Of a stretch of DNA of 64,000 nt, positions 37,646 to 48,842 are shown piece after piece. The position numbers were made by a program, and so were the translations under genes. The notes beneath the pieces are model-generated. The model saw nothing but the letters and a program-made list of their open reading frames with translations. It did no database searches and was not told the origin of the DNA. Origin of the DNA: Wolfiporia cocos (taxonomy: Eukaryota; Basidiomycota; Agaricomycetes; Polyporales; Phaeolaceae); contig JACCLO010000011.1 in assembly GCA_029448655.1 (NCBI GenBank), positions 1,984,001 through 2,048,000 of the forward strand. The letters run 5' to 3'. Positions within the stretch are counted from its first letter, which is position 1. Every line of letters begins with the position of its first letter.

Positions 37646-37893
37646 TGTCAACACAGTGTATAAGCGGTGAAGGTAGCGCAGGGAAGATGAGCCAAGGCTT
37701 AAGCATATGACGAAGGAGGAGAGTCACCGTCAAGGCCAACAATGGGCGCTAACCATATGGTGGCACTTCAACCACGACACGGATCCACGTGATCGTGACG
37801 CGTTCCGGCTCAATTTTATATATCGTGTGTCTTAGGTAAGCATCAAGGCGGGGTCGGCGGCGAAACCGTTTTGTCCTGATCTAATCCTGTACA
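37646..37893. promoter_or_regulatory. divergent promoter, Cep57-like (-) / BMS1 (+)
   Basis: About 250 bp between start codons. TTTTATATAT at about 37813-37822 is a TATA-like element 70-80 bp upstream of the BMS1 ATG. Confidence 0.45.
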
Positions 37894-40800
37894 ATGGACG
37901 AACAGACGCATAAGGCTCACCGCGCCGCCCACTCTGGGGTCAAAGCAGAGAAGAAGGGCAAGTCCAAGGATAAGCAACGAGGGTTCAACGAGAAGGTGAG
38001 CACTTACCCGTCATTCGCGAGAGCCACTAACGTCCGTTGCAGGCATTTGCACCCAAGTCCGGGCGCAACGCAGACAGACAAGGCCGCAGGAACGTCGAGC
38101 GCGACCAAACACGCCTCCATGTCCCTCTCGTCAACCGCACGCCCGATGACCAGCCTCCTCCCACCATCGTCGCCATAGTTGGTCCGCCAGGCGTTGGGAA
38201 GACCACCTTGCTTAAGTCTCTCGTGCGCCGTCACACAAAGCAAACTCTCAACCATGTTCAAGGTCCAGTTACCGTTGTGAGCGGCAAGAAGAAGAGGATC
38301 ACATTTATCGAATGCAATAATGACCTCAATTCCATGATTGACATTGGCAAAATCGCCGACCTGGTCCTGCTCATGATCGACGGATCATATGGGTTCGAGA
38401 TGGTGCATCTGCAGCCACTTCTGCGGCTGTTTCTTATCTGCTAACGCTTACATAGGAAACATTCGAGTTCCTCAACATCCTCCAGTCGCACGGATTCCCG
38501 AAGGTCATCGGCGTACTCACGCATCTCGATCTCATCAAGAAAGCCGCGACCCTCCGTGCAACCAAGAAAGCACTCAAGAAGCGATTTTGGACTGAAATAT
38601 ACCAAGGCGCAAAGCTGTTCTACCTCTCGGGCGTGCTCAACGGACGCTATCCGGATACCGAAATACTCAATCTCTCGCGGTTCATTAGCGTCATGAAGTT
38701 CCGCCCGCTCATATTCCGAAATGCACACCCATATATGCTGGCAGACCGTATCGAGGACCTCACACCGCGCGAGAAAGTCCGCGAAAGTAATGGGAAGTGC
38801 GACCGCACAGTGACCGTATACGGTTACCTGCGTGGGACGAACCTGCGACTTAGCACGAGGGTCCACATTCCGGGCGTAGGCGATTTGAACATGAAAAGCA
38901 TAACTTTGCTCGGAGATCCATGCCCCTTGCCGGATGCGGACTCGGAGAAGAGACGGAAGCTGAGTGAGAAGAAGAAGCTCTTGGTACATGCTCCAATGAG
39001 CGATGTTGGAGGCGTGATGTATGACAAGGATGCTGTCTACATTAACGTTCCTGGAAGCTTCACACGCGAAAACGCAGGTGGTGAGCGCCTTGCTTGTACG
39101 AGGTCTCGTGAGCTGACGGAGTGGCATAGCACCCCAAGGGGAAGGCGAGAAGATGGTGATGGATTTGCAAGATGTTCGAGACACTCTGGACGATGCTGTG
39201 GCGAGGAGCCAGATCAAGCTTTTTGGGTCGTCGTCGCAGCCACTCACAGTTGAAGCAAGATCCAGCCAGTCACCAGACAATCAGACCGATCATGAAGATG
39301 GTGACAGTGACAATTCTCGCGGCGAAGACGATTTTGATGAAGACACGAAGGACATGGACGAATTTGACTCTGATTTACCATCGGATGAGGACGAGCTGTC
39401 ATCTGACGGTTTTGACGATGAGGACGAGGATGTGGATACCGAGGGACCGAGAGATAGAGGGCGTTCCTTCGTGCGGAATGTCCGTCGATCTCTGAAGAGT
39501 CTATCTACTAATCATCGAGAGCGTTCGGAGGTTGATTACGCGGAGAGTGATTCGGACCTGGGCCACGACGACGAGGACCTCGAAAACCACGTCGGCAGGC
39601 GTGTGCTTTTTGACGACGAAGAGCAAGTTTCTCTGCAGAGTGACGACGATTACGCACTATCATCGGGGGAAGAGGAAGCTGATGACATCCCGAAGTGGAA
39701 ACAAAACATGTCCACAAAGGCCCGGGAAGCCTTTCGTCACCCAGTGCGGGATGTGAGGCGAAGGGACTGGACGAGATTGATATATCTGACGTCGATGTCT
39801 CCCGCGCAGATATTGCGCGGTGACAGTCTATTCACCGCAGAGGAGCACAACGAGATCGGGAGCCATGACGATGAAAATTTTCTCACTGTAGTCTCCAGTC
39901 CAGCCCAGGCAGAAGAGGTGCTGGACTCGACAAAAGAGGTGGTCAAAGCAGGAGAGATGAAGGTGTGGGAGAGCGAAGAGCTTCTTGATTCAATACGCGG
40001 GCTCTTCATCACCGATGCTTCACACGACGTTGGCTCATCCCAAGCTGTCGACGGCACGAATCCAGACAGCGATGTCGAGACGACAAGTGCAGATGGTGAC
40101 ACAGAGGGTGCACCTGGTAATCCCGAGGTTGCACGTGCAGCCGCACTCGCCGCCAAGAAGGAAGCTTTGAAGCGCAAGTTTGACGAACAATATGACGACC
40201 CCGAGGGTTCAAAGCTCGATTTCTACGAGGAACAAAAGGAGCAGATAGCGCGTCAGCTCGAGTTGAACCGCGCCGAGTTTGCGGATATCGATCCTGAGCG
40301 GCGTGCGTTCGTCGAGGGCTTCCGTCCCGGCTCCTACGTGCGCATCGAACTCATGGAGGCGCCATGTGAGATGGTTGAGCATTTTAATCCCAGCTATCCG
40401 ATTGTGGTCGGAGGTTTGCTTGCGTCGGAGGAACGCTTTGGGTTTGTACAGGTTCGGATCAAGCGTCATCGATGGTACACGAAGACGCTGAAGACGAACG
40501 ATCCGCTGATCTTTTCCTTGGGCTGGAGGCGATTCCAGTCGATACCAATCTACTCGCTAGACGATCACTCGATTCGTATGCGAATGCTGAAATATACACC
40601 AGAGCATATGCATTGTTACGCAACGTTCTACGGGCCCGTATCCCTTCCAAACACTGGCTTCTGCTCGTTCAATACTCTATCCGGCGATGTGGCCGGGTTC
40701 CGAGTTTCAGCGACTGGTGTCGTGTTGGACATCGATCGATCCGCGAAGATAGTGAAGAAGCTCAAACTCACAGGAGTCCCGTACAAAGTATTCAAGAACA

Positions 40801-41579
40801 CCGCTTTTATTAAGGATATGTTTAGCAGCGCATTGGAAGTCGCCAAGTTCGAGGGGGCCAATATCCGCACAGTGTCTGGTATCCGAGGTCAAGTCAAGAA
40901 AGCGCTGTCTAAACCGGACGGAGCATTCAGAGCCACCTTCGAGGATAAAATCCTCATGAGTGGTGCGTTGAGGATCGCTCGATTTTGCATTTCGCTGAGT
41001 GTACTTTTTTCGTCAGACATTGTCTTCTTGCGTGCATGGTACTCCATTCAACCGCGGAAATTCTATAATCCGGTCACTTCACTCCTTCTGTCCCACAAAA
41101 CTGAGTGGAAGGGAATGCGTCTGACAGGTCAAGTTCGTCGAGATGAAGGCATCAAGACGCCGTCGAACGTCAACTCCACCTATAAGCCCATCCAACGACC
41201 AGAACGTCGCTTTAATTCCCTCAAGGTGCCGAAGAAGCTGCAGGCCGTTCTACCGTATGCCTCTAAGCCAAAGAACACAAGGGCGCAACAGCGACAAACC
41301 TATCTACAGAAACGTGCAGTGGTTCTCGAGCCGGAGGAAAAACGAGCGATTGCATTATTGCAGCAAGCACGTGCGTTACGTAAGGACCAAGTCGCTCGGC
41401 GGAAGGAGAAACGAGAGGAACGTCGTGTGGCACATCGTCAGAAGGTACAAAAGGAGGAAGCAAAAAAGACAGAAAAAGACAAGGAGAAGCGAAAGGAGTA
41501 TATGCGCGTTGCGGGCATAAAGGCCAAGCGAGACGATGCTGAGGATAGCGGGAGAGCTCTCAAACGCAAGAGGACGTGA
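37894..41579 (+). CDS. BMS1: BMS1, GTPase of 40S ribosome biogenesis
   Basis: BMS1 is a nucleolar GTPase that acts with RCL1 in early 18S rRNA processing in the SSU processome. The start MDEQTHKAHRAAHSGVKAEKK is the typical N-terminus. Exon 2 gives FAPKSGRNADRQGRR and the P-loop VGPPGVGKTTLLKSL; later G motifs are IECNNDLNSMIDIGKIADLVLL and THLDLIKK. The AARP2CN segment is present (YGYLRGTNL, VHIPGVGDL). Then come a long acidic region (EDEDVDTEGPRDRGR and repeated Asp/Glu runs) and the RIBIOP C-terminal domain (GFRPGSYVRIELMEAPCEM, PIVVGGL, TGFCSFNTL). The basic C-terminus ends GRALKRKRT, stop at 41577-41579. A 54-bp intron at about 40963-41016 happens to be open in frame; without it the protein reads ..KILMSGDIVFLRAWYSIQP as in relatives. 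Four introns in all; the gene appears intact. Confidence 0.97.
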
Positions 41580-41664
41580 TATCGGACATTAGGTACAACA
41601 GTATACTACTGTACTATCAGATTACCAGTGCTGCGAAAAAAAGATCGTATTTTTGCTTATTCTT

Positions 41665-41793
41665 AGTCTCGACCAGACGTTCTGGCAGCGCAGGTGCCAC
41701 TCGGGAGCACCCGAGTGGAGATCGAAAAACTGAAGACATAGTACGCTGCCGGAACGTCTGGTGGAATTCGATAGGGCGGATGTAGGTGACCCC
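41665..41793 (+). repeat. structured repeat, copy 1
   Basis: The left strand at 41672-41690 (ACCAGACGTTCTGGCAGCG) can pair with 41744-41762 (CGCTGCCGGAACGTCTGGT), 18 of 19 positions. Inside lies a second hairpin, CCACTCGGG/CCCGAGTGG at 41697-41718, then GAGATCGAAAAACTGAAGAC. Outside the stem, GGGCGGATGTAGGTGACCC follows at 41774-41792. A diverged second copy at 48843-48972 keeps the long stem, an inner hairpin, the A-rich loop and the 3' block. Identity unknown. Confidence 0.6.
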
Positions 41794-43044
41794 CTGCGAG
41801 GTGGGCTCTACCTTGCTCATAGTAGACGGTAGGTTATCACCTGGTCTGTCGTGGACCTACTGTGGTGTCACGACTCGACCCTCCTTTCTCTCTTACCACC
41901 ACCATCGCCTTAGGCGCTCACGTACCGTCCACCTACACAACAACCCCTACGCATCGTCCACCTCACCATGAACCCCCCACGCACCGTCCCCGGCACACAG
42001 AGGGTCCCTAACGACATAACCCCCGCTACCTTTGCCTTTGATCTACTTTTCAACGCCGCCCAAAGCATTCACCGGGCGCATGAAACCACCCCATCAACTT
42101 ACGCTCCTCCTCTCTGGAAGACACACGTATCCTACCTTCTCACCGCTATCACCCATGGTGCCAATGAATTGGCCCACACTGAACTCCCTTCCCTGCTCAC
42201 CTTGCGGCAGGACGTCAACAACCTTGCGCTCCACCTCACCTCACTCCTAGCGCCCACTTTCAACAACCCTTTGCCCACCCCCCCCACACCCTCCACCCCT
42301 AAGCCACGCACCACTCCATCCACACCTCACCTCAAACACGTTTCCAAACGATCTCTCCGACCCACCCCAAAGAAGCTCAAACCGCGTCTACACTGGGTTC
42401 CGAATCGTCCTGAGACGTCACCTCAAACACCATCCCTAGTGTTGTGAGGTCCGGTCTCAAGGACCGCTAAAGACCAAGGACCGGACCAGGACCGGACTGA
42501 CTAGGACTTATTCAACGATCCGGTCCAGTCCTGGTCCTGACATGGTCCTGGTCCCGGTCCTTCTGAGTGGTCAGATTTTGCAGGACCGGTCCTGGACTGG
42601 TCCCGAATTTAACGTAGAATAGCACTTATAATGTGATTACTCCAAGGTAGGGAACCATGACTGACCAATTTACAATAAAACCAAAGTATTTAAGACCCCC
42701 TAGAGTGGGTCTGCATCATGTATATACCACTGGCTATTAGGGTAAACACATCAGACAGAAGCTGACATGAATAGTAACAACCAAAAACCTTCTGATTTAT
42801 GATACAATGAAGCACTGCTATTGTCTTGGGCAATGCTTGGCACACGCAAGTTGTCCTCATATTATCACTAGTTTTGCTGACTGACATGCAGTTGTGTATT
42901 CTCCCATCCGGTAGTGTTAACACTCACATATTATGGTACACATGCATGGTGCATTCAATATCACCCAGTTATTGGCAGAGCACTGCTTAGCGGTAGTTAT
43001 ATGCTACTCATTGTGGCACATACAAAAATGCAACACATGATCTC

Positions 43045-44113
43045 TATCACAGTACCTCCAGTACCGGGATATGTGCGCGGTGCACCCAAGGACTTGTTGT
43101 CAGGGGTCGCCCTCAGACTAGCAGTGCATAGTGTAGAGGTAGGGCACAGGCGCACAGGGTAGGTGATACCAGGTATGAACCTGATGGATGAGAATACTAC
43201 GTCTGAGGTGCTAGCCTCAGACGTCGCGCTGTAAGTACATGCCGCACTACTATGCTAAGGTCTGCCCTAAAGGGGGCCTGTGCGCTGTAAGGCGCACAGG
43301 CTGCTACCGTCGCTATGCATGTCACAGATTTGGGACATGCCACTATTTTCCCCGTATTTTTACCTATTTATCTGGTATTTCTACGACCTTGTAGACATTT
43401 ACGCTGCTAAGCGCCCATCTACATGTACACGCAACCAAACAACACGTACACAACGCGGTATACGTCCACCTGTCATAACAACACGTACATAACACACTCG
43501 TACGCGTCAATGACTCAGCGGACTAACCTCCGGTGTCACGCGCCTTACTCATATCCCGATACCGGGCTATGTCAGTACAATGGGATAAGCGGCCCGCTCG
43601 TTATCACACGCCAATGCCCTTGTTATTACTCATATCCCGATACCGGCATATAGTTATCACATGCATGGCTTACTAACGTAGCTTCAGCCACTTCCACAAC
43701 ACGGACCTACGGTCCAAACAAACGTTCTTACTGGTGCGGCCATTACCGGCGCACATGGTCTATTGTAGATTACAACTTAGCTGTAATATCTGTATCTGCG
43801 CACGGACCGTTCTCATGTTTGGTTCCCTTCGGGATAGCCAAACACTACATGTATATAAGTAGGCTTAGCAGCACGCTAAGACCTTAGATTTGTTCTCTGC
43901 ATTCGCATAGTTGCACATCACTTCTACTTAGTCGCTTCAAAGCTTATAGTGTGAGTCCCACAACTGGTTTGTGTCAATGCAGTCATGTGCTACTTGAACT
44001 AATGTGACCGTGAGTGTATCTACTGGCGCCCCATCTTATCTAACGGCGTTGTACTTATCTAATCTAAGGGTCATGTTACTCTGCAACCTGGCATGCCACA
44101 CTGGTCTGTGACA
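43045..44113 (+). mobile_element. solo LTR-like element, 400-bp family, with a nested LTR
   Basis: Starts TATCACAG, ends CTGTGACA, flanked by ATCTC on both sides (43040-43044, 44114-44118). The promoter hairpin is ACGTCTGAGG/CCTCAGACGT at 43199-43224, followed by a degenerate TATA (GTAAGTACAT) and GCCCTAAAG..GGCCTGTGCGC. Net length after removing the nested LTR and its duplicated site is about 407 bp, close to the 402-bp copy at 55952-56353. Confidence 0.8.
43320..43976 (-). mobile_element. solo LTR-like element (TGACACAA family), nested
   Basis: Reverse orientation, TGTCACAGATTTGGGACATG at one end and CAACTGGTTTGTGTCA at the other. The target-site duplication is ATGCA (43315-43319, 43977-43981). 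It lies inside LTR 43045-44113 and is a diverged copy of 51816-52511 and 62009-62654. A TATA-like ATGTATATAAG occurs near 43850. Confidence 0.8.
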
Positions 44114-45113
44114 ATCTCATCAGATACAACTTGCGGTGTGCAGTTACTGCAGTGTCATTTCTGTGTGTTGACTTCAGTATACAATTTTACTTTCAGAAAT
44201 CAAGAATCAGTGCACCATAGCCAATTTTTGGGCTGTACTTAGTATGTTCTGGTATATATCGAGTAGTAAGTACACTTTTGTTGCAGTTTCTGACATATAA
44301 AACTATAGTTAAGTCAATAACCACTTGATCGGTCCTGGACCGGTCCAGACCGGTCCTAGGACCGCTATAGGACCGTGGTCCTACTTGGAACCGGTCTTCA
44401 GTCCGGTCCCTCGTTGCCCATGGTGGTCCGGTCCTGGTCCTGGTCCTCGGTCCTGCCCAAAACATGCAAAAGACCGGACCGGACCGGACCTCACAACACT
44501 AACCATCCCCACAACCTTCACCTCCTTGTACCCCATCACCCACCCCCAGTCATCACTCTGTTGACTCTGTTGACACCGTCAAATTCCTACTCGAGCCACC
44601 CCTGTATGATCACCCTATTGGCCCCCTCAAGAAGCCCCTTTACGACCGTCCTGCAGGTCCTATGGAAGGACCTATCTATGACCGACCCGCTGGTCCTATG
44701 GAAGGACCACTTTATTCACGACCCACCGGCCCCAAACCGTGGGGCGACGTGTTGTACGCACCTCCTCATATCTTTGTACCCACCCATTCTCTTACCCTCC
44801 AAATCAACAACGTCCTTCAACGTCCCTCTGTGACCACCGAGCCTTATGACTCGCACCTACTCAGCATGGAATGGTACGAGGTACTCTGGAACACCATGTT
44901 CTGGTACCGTCTTCACCGTGCCAACGTCCAGCACACCGACCCTATTCAATTCTCCAACTTCAACTGGATCAACGACAAATCCACGAAGCTCCGATCCTCC
45001 ATTTACTTATCCTTCCCCGACGATGACACACACATCATCCTCAAACACATTGAAGAATCTCTTGCTGGCATCCAACGCATCGCCCACAAACGCGATGTAT
45101 TCAACCCTCAGAT

Positions 45114-46147
45114 TGACACAGAACGCTCTGTGGGACTCACCAAGCCTGTATCCTATAGTACAAGGCGACTTGGGGAGGTAGAACACTCAGGTGCAGCAGG
45201 GATAGTGGAGGTATCTTCTACGGCGGACGCCGAGAAGAATAGAACTAAAGTTAAAGAGCGCTTGGCTCCTACTTATATACATGTGTGCGGGAAGGTCACG
45301 TGCTACTAGCTAGCTATGTCCTTACCGGGTTATGTGGCTTTGCCAAGTGGTGAAGCTTATCTTATCTAATGTTTAGGACTCTCTATCTACAATGGCCGTG
45401 GTAGGCCCTAATGGCCGAACCAATCGTAAGAGAGGGATTATGTCTTATTGTTGTGATAACGCGGGTGCAGCCCGGGTATAGGAGAAGCCGGTTGCCGGAT
45501 ACCATGAGGTATAATGGCGATTGGCCGTGCTTCGTTGGATGACCAAGGCGAGACGCCGAGGTCGTTATGCCATTGGACGGGAAGTACCGTGGCATGTGTT
45601 ACAGCCCGGTCCGGATGGTTACCGGGGCATGTGTTGGACTTAGCTGTGAGGCGAGGTCCGGTGTTTGGGCAACGCCGTGATGGCAGAAGCCCGGGACTTG
45701 GATTGTACCGAGTCCGTGGGAGGCCGAGAAGGCCGTGACCTATAGCGATATTGCCTTGATGCTGATATTATGCTGTATGGTCGTGTTGACATTATTATGC
45801 GAGCGTGCCGCGCTCGGGATGTCATTGTGATCTAAGATCTTATGACGTGGTTGGTCTAGCTTGTAAGGGCGAGACCTATGACGTAGCGATGACGATGCTA
45901 TTGTCTAGACTTATATGACGCATTCGCAGATGGAGGCACAGCGATGCACGTTGCCTTAGCGATGATGTCATTAGTCTGGTGACGTAGCCTTGTATAAGCT
46001 GGTCATGTGGTTGATAAGCCCTGTTAAGAGCTTGTCGTATGGCAATGGGAGTTAATCTGTAGATAACTTGTAGTTAGACGTATAAATCCCGGATAAATTG
46101 CTATAATCATAGGAAAAATGCTGTAAGCCCCAGATAAATCTGTGACA
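45114..46147 (+). mobile_element. solo LTR-like element, family A (about 1 kb)
   Basis: TGACACAG..CTGTGGGACTCACC at the start, CCAGATAAATCTGTGACA at the end, target-site duplication CAGAT (45109-45113, 46148-46152). A near-perfect inverted repeat CTTCTACGGC/GCCGAGAAG precedes AGAATAGAACTAAAG and the TATA (TTATATACATGTG, about 45275). Removing it restores ..NPQISWE in the interrupted gene. It is closely similar to 46387-47476. Confidence 0.85.
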
Positions 46148-46386
46148 CAGATCTCTTGGGAGATTGTCACCTCCACACCCTTCTCTGCAGTGAGTACTTC
46201 TGCGTCATAGTTATCCTTTTTCTACTCATTTTCCACCCGTATTCCCAAGTATTTATTGAACAAGCGTCGGCCTAACTCGGGGCCCGTATGATGTTAGTTC
46301 CACTCCTTCGGAGTACCTTCGACCCCTTTCCCTCTCACCACGACTAACAGACGTCCCATCGCTAACACCACCCTACTCATATTTGC

Positions 46387-47476
46387 TGACACAGATGGCC
46401 TGTGGGACTCACCAAGCCTGTATCCTTGTGTACTAGGCGACTTGGAGAGGAGGGTTATCAGACGCAGCAGGAGGTAGGAGGTTCTTCTACGGCATACGCC
46501 AAGAAGAATAGAACTAAAGTTATAGGCCGTCAAGGCCCTACTTATATACATGTTTATTTGGATGGCACGTGCTACTAGCTAGTACTACCATTCCGGGTTA
46601 TGTGGCTTTGCCAAGAGGCAAAGCGCTAGCTTATCTGATGTTTATGGACTCTATCTACAATGGCCGTGATGGGCCCTAATGGCCGCACCAATCGTAGGAG
46701 AGGGATTTGTGTATGTTATCATATGAACGCGGGCACAGCCCGGGTATATGGGAAGCCGGTTGCCGGATACCATGAGGTATAATGGCGATTGGCCGGTCTT
46801 CGTAGGATGACCAAGGCGAGACGCCGAGGTCGTTATGCCATTGGACGGGAAGTACCGTGGCATGTGTTACAGCCCGGTCCGGATGGTTACCGAGGCATGT
46901 GTTTGGACTTAGCCGTGGGGCGAGGTCCGGTGTTTGGGCAATGCCGTGATGGCAGAAGCCCGGGACTTGGAGAACGCCGAGTCCGTGGGAGGCCGAGAAG
47001 GCCGTGACCTATAGCGATATTGCCTTGTTGCTAATATAGTGCTTGTATGGTCGTGTTGCCATTATTATGCGAAGGCGTGGCGCGCCTGAGGTGCCATTGT
47101 GATCAAGGATCTTATGGCGCGTGGGAAGCCGGGAAGGCCGACCCAATAGTACAAGGCCGCGAGGCACTGTTTGTACGTGTGGACATTATTATGCGAGCGT
47201 GCTGCGCTCGGCCTATCATTATGATCTAAGATCTATGACGTGGCTGGTCTAGCTCTGACGGGCGAGACCTATGACGTATGCTGTAGTGTTGCTATTGGAC
47301 GTGGTTGTACCGTATCGTTACATAAGCTAGTCATGTGGTTGATAAGCCCAGTTAAGAGCTTGTCGTGGTGGCAATGGGAGTTAACCCATAGATAACTGGT
47401 AGTTAGACGTATAAATCCCAGATAAATTGCTATAATCATAGGAAAAATGCTGTAAGCCCCAGATAAATCTGTGACA
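46387..47476 (+). mobile_element. solo LTR-like element, family A
   Basis: Same ends as the preceding copy (TGACACAG; AAATCTGTGACA) with target-site duplication TTTGC (46382-46386, 47477-47481). Length 1090 bp. No internal retroelement sequence lies between or beside the two family A copies, so they are independent insertions and not the two ends of one element. Confidence 0.85.
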
Positions 47477-47578
47477 TTTGCGATACTCTTTACCTTCGAC
47501 CATGGGCTCTAGCAGCTGCCGCACATGTACATAGTATACTGACTGCGGGGTATAAATGGTTGTCTCTCTCTCTCTGTG

Positions 47579-48527
47579 GTGTCATGACCTTAGACGACAG
47601 CGACAGGTGATGCACGTGATCGTGAGAAGGGGGAACTTAGGCGACAGTGGGTGTGGGGACAGGGGACACTGACGACATGCTGATAGGCAATGACACAGAC
47701 TTATGTCTGTGCGACCCCTGGGCTCAGGGGGATCCATACAAGCCTCCAGCGAGGCTGCAAGGCAACATACCAGCGGTGAGCGTAGAGGCGCATGGGTAAT
47801 GCATGATCATTCCCTGGCATACCACCGACGTAGCACGGGACCTCACAGACAAGGGCAATGAGATATGGGCCCCAGGCCAGAGAGTCACACAGCAATAGTA
47901 AGAGAGGCACGATAGTGCATTGTCGAGAATCTTAAGGATGAGGATGTAAGTCCTCATCCACCGTACTTATACATGTCGAGTTAGCCAGTAATGGCTGCCC
48001 TAAAGATGCGGCCTGTGCGCAGTATCTAAGAGGGCACATGACTACATGTAACTACAGTGACCATGTGATGAGTGTGACCGTAACGTAAGTACCGGAGACG
48101 CACGCTACCCTACAGCGCTAACCTAACGATCAGGTGACCTACAGTATCTGGGAGTAACGTGAGAGGTAGCTAAGGAGCAGAGGAGCGGCGTACGCCTAGC
48201 GCCGCCCGTACAACCTATAGTGAGGGAGTCTAAACCTGAACGTACAAAGTTTGTGACAGGCGACCGGTTGTTCGAGTGCAGGGGTAATACTCTATTGTCA
48301 TTAGTACTGTTGCACAGGGTGCCTGGTGAGCATTTCAATGAGCATTTTCACGCTGACTGCCAATGATTCAAACTTCAGTGCTTCAGCCCTTGATGGATCT
48401 CCCATAATTAGTAAGTGTTGAAGTCGCAGCTTAGGCAACGAGACCCTGGGGACAGGGGGACAAATGAGCAAATAGGCGACGGTGACAGACCCTCGGGGAC
48501 AGGGGACGACGCCTAAGGTCGTGACAC
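47579..48527. mobile_element. second inverted-repeat element, carrying a nested LTR
   Basis: GTGTCATGACCTTAGACG at 47579-47596 matches the complement of CGCCTAAGGTCGTGACAC at about 48510-48527 (16 of 18). The right flank is TA and the left is TG, compatible with a TA target with one change. Without the nested LTR (47691-48258) about 380 bp remain, MITE-sized, with no coding capacity. Confidence 0.5.
47691..48258 (+). mobile_element. solo LTR-like element, family B (about 550 bp)
   Basis: The start hairpin is GACACAGAC-TTAT-GTCTGTG, the end TTTGTGACA, and the flanks GGCAA/GGCGA (4 of 5). The promoter hairpin GGATGAGGA/TCCTCATCC at 47936-47959 is followed by ACTTATACATG and GCCCTAAAG..GGCCTGTGCGC. 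Confidence 0.75.
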
Positions 48528-48533
48528 TACAGT

Positions 48534-48641
48534 ATGCTATCAATCCTCCATGAAATAGTGAACGATTCTGCCAACAATGACAACCCTTTCGACTATGGCG
48601 ATCACGAAGGCGTGTTGAGGAGCATGTTAATACCAGTATGA
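48534..48641 (+). other. short protein-like open stretch, fragment
   Basis: An open stretch beginning MLSILHEIVNDSANN and containing DNPFDYGDHEGVLRSM ends with TGA at 48639-48641. Amino-acid composition is protein-like and it lies in the same host sequence as the split Pro-rich gene, so it may be its last exon. No domain recognised. Confidence 0.25.
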
Positions 48642-48842
48642 AGACCAAATCGTAGGTGACGGCTACACAACCCACATGGGCAAATACCACTGCCCCGGGC
48701 ATCTCAGGCATGATGTGGTGACTCATCAAATGGGTGGTGTGGTCCCCAGCGGCCCCACACCTGGTTCGTTTCCTTGATGCATCGCTATGGCTCAGCCACC
48801 TGCCCCGCAACCTCAAGACTGCAGTGGTAGTGGTGCTCCCCT

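Larger units (their letters stand above)
42439..44499. mobile_element. TA-flanked inverted-repeat DNA element with GGTCC subterminal repeats
   Basis: The ends are an exact 18-bp inverted repeat, GTGTTGTGAGGTCCGGTC at 42439-42456 and its complement at 44482-44499, each bordered by TA (42437-42438 and 44500-44501), as for Tc1/mariner-type insertion. Both ends carry about 150 bp of irregular GGTCC/GGACC-based repeats (42450-42600 and 44330-44490). Without the nested LTR it is about 0.99 kb and has no transposase frame, so it is non-autonomous. It interrupts the Pro-rich gene. Confidence 0.75.
41968..46210 (+). pseudogene. Pro-rich hypothetical gene, split by two transposable-element insertions
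   Basis: A frame starts at ATG 41968 (MNPPRTVPGTQRVPND) after a pyrimidine-rich leader and a good context (CTCACCATG). It reads FAFDLLFNAAQSIHRAH, then a Thr/Pro/Lys-rich part up to PQTPSL, where an inverted-repeat element (42439-44499) interrupts it. Downstream the protein-like sequence resumes from about 44572 with tandem repeats of the type PLYDRPAGPMEG, then KPWGDVLYAPPHIFVPTH, MEWYEVLWNTMFWYRL and KRDVFNPQ. There an LTR (45114-46147) interrupts; after it ISWEIVTSTPFSAV continues to a stop at 46208-46210. The two halves around the first insertion are one frame apart, so an intron or a further lesion is needed. No known domain; it could be a gene of a mobile element or a lineage-specific gene. 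Confidence 0.5.

Noticed and set aside
40963..41016. In-frame insertion in BMS1 (ALRIARFCISLSVLFSS)
   Set aside because: The stretch has a GTGCGT donor and a CAG acceptor, is a multiple of three, and its removal gives the conserved BMS1 sequence, so it is an intron.
41720..41740. Hammerhead-ribozyme-like core words (GAAA and CTGAAGA) in the structured repeat
   Set aside because: The words occur in the wrong order for one fold and CTGAAGA is not kept in the second copy (CCAAAGA).
42450..42610. CRISPR-like array of GGTCC words
   Set aside because: Units are irregular, in both orientations and without spacers; they are subterminal transposon repeats.
44325..44833. Frames through the GGTCC-rich end of the inverted-repeat element
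   Set aside because: They cross the element boundary at 44499 and owe their length to the repeat; they do not represent one gene.
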